Assembly: GCA_945875045.1 (NCBI GenBank) | Contig: CAMCIX010000033.1 | Location: 1-9,854 of the forward strand | Direction of reading: 5' to 3' | DNA: 9,854 nucleotides | From: an uncultured Clostridia bacterium | Lineage (GTDB): Bacteria > Bacillota > Clostridia > Oscillospirales > Acutalibacteraceae | Part shown: positions 7,381-9,854 of the stretch, piece by piece | How positions within the stretch are numbered: position 1 is the first letter of the stretch | How the letters are laid out: every line of letters begins with the position of its first letter | Program-made: the position numbers and the translations under genes | The notes under the pieces: model-generated | Database searches by the model: none | Told to the model about the DNA's origin: nothing | Seen by the model: the letters and a program-made list of their open reading frames with translations, nothing else

Positions 7381-7480
7381 ACCGTAGGTTTATCGCTCAC
7401 TCACTTGTGTGAGGTCTTGGCGGCCTTGTATGTGGGCTTTCCCTTACGGGCAAAACGAGGCTTCCCTCGGAATCCCAATT
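7142..7480 (-). ncRNA. Candidate large structured RNA upstream of the helicase
   Basis: Read on the minus strand, an 11-bp perfect helix joins 7480-7470 with 7192-7182. Inside it, a 10-bp perfect helix joins 7460-7451 with 7338-7329. Within these lie a CCC-GUAA-GGG hairpin (7450-7441), CUCAC-ACAA-GUGAG (7413-7400), an 8-bp stem 7376-7369/7356-7349, and TGCCGAGA/TCTCGGCA (7234-7227/7220-7213) with an outer CCTCG/CGAGG. GUGCC-GAAA-GGCAC (7173-7160) follows. The two GNRA loops exist only in the minus-strand sense. A further segment at 7149-7142 can compete for one arm of the long helix. The true ends are unknown; the RNA could extend to about 7500 and to the hairpin at 7050. I cannot match it to a named RNA class. 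It could be a leader of the helicase mRNA or a free RNA of the element. Confidence 0.55.
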
Positions 7481-7560
7481 ATTAAGTTGTCAAGGTTCAA
7501 GAGAGTTTTTGTCCTCTCACCCTGTATTCCACACTTTTTTCGCAATCTATAACCAAAAAA
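7481..7560 (-). other. Gene-free stretch between the sigma-like gene and the structured RNA
   Basis: No gene is visible. On the minus strand there is a short GAGAG/CTCTC hairpin around 7515-7498 and a TTGACA hexamer (7493-7488). No -10 box lies at the right distance, so I do not call a promoter. The AT-rich A/T runs at the stop of the sigma-like gene do not form a clear terminator. Confidence 0.4.
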
Positions 7561-8124
7561 TTAAAAAAATTTTTTCAGCTTTTCAAAAATGGCTGTTTTG
7601 CGCTTATAAATCATAGGTTGGGATACTCCAAGCTTACGCGCTAATTTTGATTCGGAGATAGGATATTTTGAAAGATAGAGGGCGGTTATAAGCTCCATTT
7701 CGTTCTCGTCAAGGCTTTTGAGAGCCCTGCGCAGAGTATCAATATCCATCTGCCTTAATGCTTCGGATTCCAGGTCTATGCTTTCATCGGCAATAAGTTC
7801 CTCGCCGGAGACTTTATCATCGTCATCGCCCTGACCCTCGCAAGCATAAATGGAAATAACGCAGATGCCTGACTCTCTCTTGGTATCTCGCACATACTGT
7901 TCTCTGCGCTCGTCCACACGAAAAGTCGGAATGCTGTCGGTATCAATTTCCAAGAACACCTCATTCAAGTCATCGGCATCGCTGATTTTCGCAAATCTCT
8001 TATCCTTGCCCTCGTTACTTTTGAGGTAGGTATAAGCCGCTCTGCCACAGAATTTCTCATATCTCGTTTGTCCGTCTGCCGACAGATATTTTCCGTTGCT
8101 GTTTTTTGCATAATATATTTTCAT
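7561..8124 (-). CDS. Sigma-70 region 4-like helix-turn-helix protein
   Basis: A 187-residue protein. The C-terminal part (about 130-187) has the layout of sigma-70 region 4: helical segment LKSLDENEMELITALYL, then SESKLARKLGVSQPMIYKRK as a helix-turn-helix, then a basic tail. The first 95 residues match no domain I recognise, and an acidic linker with four consecutive aspartates lies near 100-103. A typical region 2 for -10 binding is not evident, so it may act as a sigma-like regulator and not a full sigma factor. AGGAG lies 9 bases before the ATG at 8124. The site sits wholly within a long inverted repeat (8127-8181), hinting at translational or operator control. Similar HTH proteins are common in Firmicute conjugative elements. 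Its targets are unknown; the structured-RNA/helicase region downstream or the recombinase promoter are obvious candidates. Confidence 0.82.
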   Translation of the reverse strand: MKIYYAKNSNGKYLSADGQTRYEKFCGRAAYTYLKSNEGKDKRFAKISDADDLNEVFLEIDTDSIPTFRVDERREQYVRDTKRESGICVISIYACEGQGDDDDKVSGEELIADESIDLESEALRQMDIDTLRRALKSLDENEMELITALYLSKYPISESKLARKLGVSQPMIYKRKTAIFEKLKKFF

Positions 8125-8126
8125 TT

Positions 8127-8181
8127 CTGTAATCTCCTGAATTTTGATTTTTTTGGTGAAATCAAAATTCGGGGATTACGG
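8127..8181. promoter_or_regulatory. Long inverted repeat burying the ribosome binding site
   Basis: GAATTTTGATTT (8139-8150) pairs perfectly with AAATCAAAATTC (8159-8170). The stem continues past one bulged base with 8127-8137 against 8171-8181. The ribosome binding site of the sigma-like gene (8138-8134) lies inside this stem. The two non-Watson-Crick positions are G-U wobbles in plus-strand RNA but A-C mismatches in minus-strand RNA. A DNA operator or an antisense transcript is therefore as likely as an mRNA leader structure. Confidence 0.7.
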
Positions 8182-8204
8182 ATATTTGGCTATGTACGGT
8201 TGCC

Positions 8205-8247
8205 AATAAAAAATACTCATTCGTTTCCTTTCCCGAAACCGAATGAG
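8205..8247 (-). terminator. Intrinsic terminator before the sigma-like gene
   Basis: On the minus strand CTCATTCG (8247-8240) pairs with CGAATGAG (8223-8216). The stem is extended by GTTTC/GAAAC-type pairs on both sides of a bulged base. It is followed by TATTTTTTATT. This would stop transcripts arriving from the polymerase/protease operon or the rod RNA, so the sigma-like gene should have its own start or depend on readthrough. Confidence 0.75.
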
Positions 8248-8248
8248 C

Positions 8249-8373
8249 AAAAAAATAAAGCCGCTTGGTACAGTTGACATATTGCCACACGGATAGAACA
8301 CATATTACTTTTCTTGTAATACGGTTTGTTCTATAACCAAGTGGCATTTGAAAGTCAACGCATCAAGCGGCTT
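8249..8373 (-). ncRNA. Candidate rod-like RNA or elaborate terminator
   Basis: Five helices nest in register: AAGCCGCTTG/CAAGCGGCTT (8373-8364 with 8267-8258), GTTGAC/GTCAAC (8359-8354 with 8278-8273), TGCCAC/GTGGCA (8346-8341 with 8288-8283), ATAGAACA/TGTTCTAT (8334-8327 with 8300-8293) and CGTATTAC/GTAATATG (8323-8316 with 8308-8301). The last has a G-U wobble only in the minus sense. Short internal loops separate them, giving a 116-nt rod. TATTTTTTT follows at once, as in an intrinsic terminator. No clear promoter is seen, so it may be cut from the operon mRNA or be its 3' end. A small inverted-repeat transposon is the other reading. Confidence 0.55.
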
Positions 8374-8418
8374 CGTAGCACTAATCTTGCTTTATAAATA
8401 TTAAGTTGTAGGTTATGA

Positions 8419-8661
8419 TTATTTATGTGCAGTCATTCTAAACGAGATGGGCGGGAATATTACCTCCTCACCGCAGTTGCTGCACTTTTCGGTAGCGTAA
8501 CCGTGATTTCCTTTATATATAGTGGTTATTTTGTGGTTGCAATAAGGACAGAGCCGAGCGACTCTTATTTGCGTACTGCATTCACTTCTCAATTTATCCT
8601 GTTGGGATTTGACTTGTGCATAGTGTTCGGGATTTTGTTGTCTAATATTGATTTTCGGCAT
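8419..8661 (-). CDS. Small zinc-ribbon protein, 80 aa
   Basis: An 80-residue protein with two cysteine pairs, CPYC (38-41) and CSNC (60-63), followed by GEE. This is the pattern of a zinc ribbon, so it probably binds one zinc ion and may bind nucleic acid or protein. The start at 8661 is supported by GGAGG at 8674-8670, eight bases upstream; an ATG at 8688 would overlap the preceding gene without support. The ribosome binding site lies inside the last two glycine codons of the protease gene, so translation is probably coupled. It has no recognised function. A role with the protease, for instance as substrate or partner, is only suggested by position. Confidence 0.82.
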   Translation of the reverse strand: MPKINIRQQNPEHYAQVKSQQDKLRSECSTQIRVARLCPYCNHKITTIYKGNHGYATEKCSNCGEEVIFPPISFRMTAHK

Positions 8662-8665
8662 ATTG

Positions 8666-9391
8666 TTAACCTCCTGTATAATACACATCTACAAGGCTGT
8701 AAGGCTCATCGAGATAATTGTTTTCAAGCAGTCCGAGTTGCTTCATCCTTATAGCGAGTGCTGTTTTTGAAACAACGAGAAACCTTGCCATATTGCAAAA
8801 CTTATCATAGGTTTGTCGGGCATAGATTTTATTAAGCATTGTAATCTTTTCGCCCACAGTAAAAATATACATTGCTCTTTTAATTAAGTCGGCAGGGAGC
8901 AGAATGGCAGAGGCAAGAGCATTTGCCTGCCACTCATACCAATCTGTGATTTGCTTTTGTTTTTCGCCGCCTGTTTTATAAAAATGAACCTTTGCGCTTT
9001 GAGGTGTAGAGTCATAATCTTTTGGATATAACATTTTTAGTATTTGGTGTGCGCTTTCATGTGCGATTGTAAAATTGCACCTGCCAAGCTGCTCTATATC
9101 TTCTTTAAGGTCCTGCTCTATAAGGACGGTTTTTCCGTCAAGCAAGTAGGTGTATTGACTGTCATCTCCTGCGTACACCTCAATCTCCATCGGCACTGTA
9201 GTAGTTGCGCCGAGAATACTTCCGTCAAGAGACAAGTGAGTATATTCCAAATTAAAGCCGAGTAGGTTTGTGAGTAAAAGTTCGGGATCAATATGTGTGA
9301 TATCCGTATTAATGTTTTCGGGCAAGTTCTTATATGCTTTTAATACTCTTTCGGCTATTTTCTCAATGTCCTTACGAGATAATATTTTCAC
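8666..9391 (-). CDS. ImmA/IrrE-family metallopeptidase
   Basis: A 241-residue protein with the zinc protease motif HESAH (111-115) and a later EWQANALASAILLP segment supplying the likely third zinc ligand, Glu153. This is the usual layout of ImmA/IrrE (DUF955) proteases. Family members such as ImmA of ICEBs1 cleave an element repressor after DNA damage. The C-terminal 60 residues are helical, with VVSKTALAIRMKQLGLL resembling the region after the peptidase core in this family. I chose a GTG start at 9391 because GGAGG at 9402-9398 lies six bases upstream. The ATG at 9427 lies inside the preceding gene without a good binding site. No ImmR-like repressor is encoded in the window, so the substrate may lie outside it or be the zinc-ribbon protein. 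That last point is a guess. Confidence 0.9.
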   Translation of the reverse strand: MKILSRKDIEKIAERVLKAYKNLPENINTDITHIDPELLLTNLLGFNLEYTHLSLDGSILGATTTVPMEIEVYAGDDSQYTYLLDGKTVLIEQDLKEDIEQLGRCNFTIAHESAHQILKMLYPKDYDSTPQSAKVHFYKTGGEKQKQITDWYEWQANALASAILLPADLIKRAMYIFTVGEKITMLNKIYARQTYDKFCNMARFLVVSKTALAIRMKQLGLLENNYLDEPYSLVDVYYTGG

Positions 9392-9393
9392 TT

Positions 9394-9657
9394 TTAACCT
9401 CCGATATCTTTTGCCTCCACAAACCATCTTCCGTCATCCTCGTACAGATAGGTTTCTTTATTGCAAATTATAACCGTGTACCTGATTCCTGTACCGCCAA
9501 CCTTTGTTGCGTGTGCGCGGCACTTTTGTCGGAGACGGTCAATTTGATATTTGTTGCCATCCTCAAAAATGATGGTTCTCGGTCGGACATCACCCTGCGG
9601 AGAGACTGATAGTTCAACACCGACATATACTTTTCTGTATTTTACTGATTCTGCCAT
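9394..9657 (-). CDS. Small protein accompanying the Y-family polymerase
   Basis: An 87-residue protein, basic in its central part, with features KYRKVYVGVEL at the start, a central YQIDRLRQKCRAHATKVGG, then GIRYTVIICNKETYLYEDDGRWFVE. From memory, proteins of this pattern recur immediately after Y-family polymerase genes in clostridia, with no assigned function. The ATG at 9657 is chosen because AGGGAAG lies just upstream; an ATG at 9699 would add 14 residues overlapping the polymerase end. The gap to the polymerase stop is 38 bases and to the next start only 2 bases, so it belongs to the same operon. The gene's last codons, GGA GGT, double as the next gene's ribosome binding site. It may modulate or recruit the polymerase, which is inference. 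Confidence 0.82.
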   Translation of the reverse strand: MAESVKYRKVYVGVELSVSPQGDVRPRTIIFEDGNKYQIDRLRQKCRAHATKVGGTGIRYTVIICNKETYLYEDDGRWFVEAKDIGG

Positions 9658-9695
9658 TAGTTTTCTTCCCTTTGTATTGTTTTTTCTACAGCGTA

Positions 9696-9854
9696 TCAAA
9701 TAATGAGACCTGTCGGCATCGTGAGTTCTACCTCGCGGTCATTTGGCATTTTAATATCACGGTAAAGAGTTGCAGGCTGTATGGAGTGTTTGCCGAATCT
9801 ATCCCTGATTTTTTCGATTGCGGTTTCAAGCCTTTCTCTTTTTGCCGTTTCCTC
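9696..9854 (-). CDS. Y-family DNA polymerase (DinB/UmuC-like), C-terminal fragment
   Basis: The last 52 codons of a gene that continues beyond the window edge. The visible part, starting with residues EETAKRERLETAIEKIRDRFGKHSI, has the pattern seen at the end of Firmicute Y-family polymerases, where a helix is followed by a RFGxxSI motif. Such enzymes copy past DNA lesions with low fidelity. None of the catalytic residues lie in this fragment, so the call rests on the C-terminal pattern and on the companion gene that follows. The likely context is an SOS-like damage-tolerance gene carried by the element. No LexA-type site can be checked because the promoter is outside the window. Confidence 0.7.
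   Translation of the reverse strand, partial: EETAKRERLETAIEKIRDRFGKHSIQPATLYRDIKMPNDREVELTMPTGLII

Noticed and set aside
7488..7493. TTGACA as a -35 box for the structured RNA
   Set aside because: No acceptable -10 box occurs 16-18 bases downstream; that position is occupied by CCGAGG.
8068..8347. Short open frames on both strands in the gap before the sigma-like gene
   Set aside because: They run through the inverted repeat, the terminator and the rod structure and have no ribosome binding sites.
8258..8373. The rod as a tRNA or as a CRISPR repeat
   Set aside because: It is a single long nested stem without cloverleaf arms, and no repeat-spacer periodicity is present.

Overview
The window looks like one end of an integrative mobile element from a low-to-mid GC Firmicute, most likely a gut-type clostridium. 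This rests on AGGAGG-type ribosome binding sites, tight operons, large serine recombinases with Cys zinc ribbons, an ImmA-like protease, and a small protein of the kind I recall beside clostridial Y-family polymerases. It does not identify a species. All supportable genes lie on the minus strand, so transcription runs from high to low coordinates. No tRNA, rRNA, CRISPR array or insertion sequence is visible.

In order of transcription. Positions 9854-8419 hold a tight operon: the 3' end of a Y-family (DinB/UmuC-like) polymerase cut by the window edge, an 87-aa companion, an ImmA/IrrE-like metallopeptidase with HESAH, and an 80-aa four-cysteine zinc-ribbon protein. Positions 8418-8125 have no gene. 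They hold a 116-nt rod of nested helices ending in a U-tract, a second terminator, and a long inverted repeat that buries the ribosome binding site of the next gene. Positions 8124-7561 encode a protein with a sigma-70 region 4-like helix-turn-helix. Positions 7560-7031 are about 530 bases of leader or non-coding RNA, with two long-range perfect helices and many local hairpins including GNRA loops. This is the best candidate for an undescribed RNA. Positions 7030-4775 encode a DinG/XPD-type iron-sulfur helicase, followed by a 52-aa SHOCT-like protein (4721-4563).

A clear promoter at about 4516-4489 starts the recombination module: a full large serine recombinase (4453-2912), a recombinase-like protein without a catalytic domain (2899-2012), and a second full recombinase (2034-403). 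A terminator follows. Positions 1-350 carry no gene, but hold an orphan ribosome binding site, a 17-bp imperfect direct repeat and two strong hairpins. The element boundary probably lies here or just outside.

Inferred logic: a damage-tolerance and regulation block (polymerase, protease, sigma-like factor, helicase) sits beside an excision/integration block. Between and within them are unusually many RNA structures placed just before ribosome binding sites, which suggests control at the RNA level.
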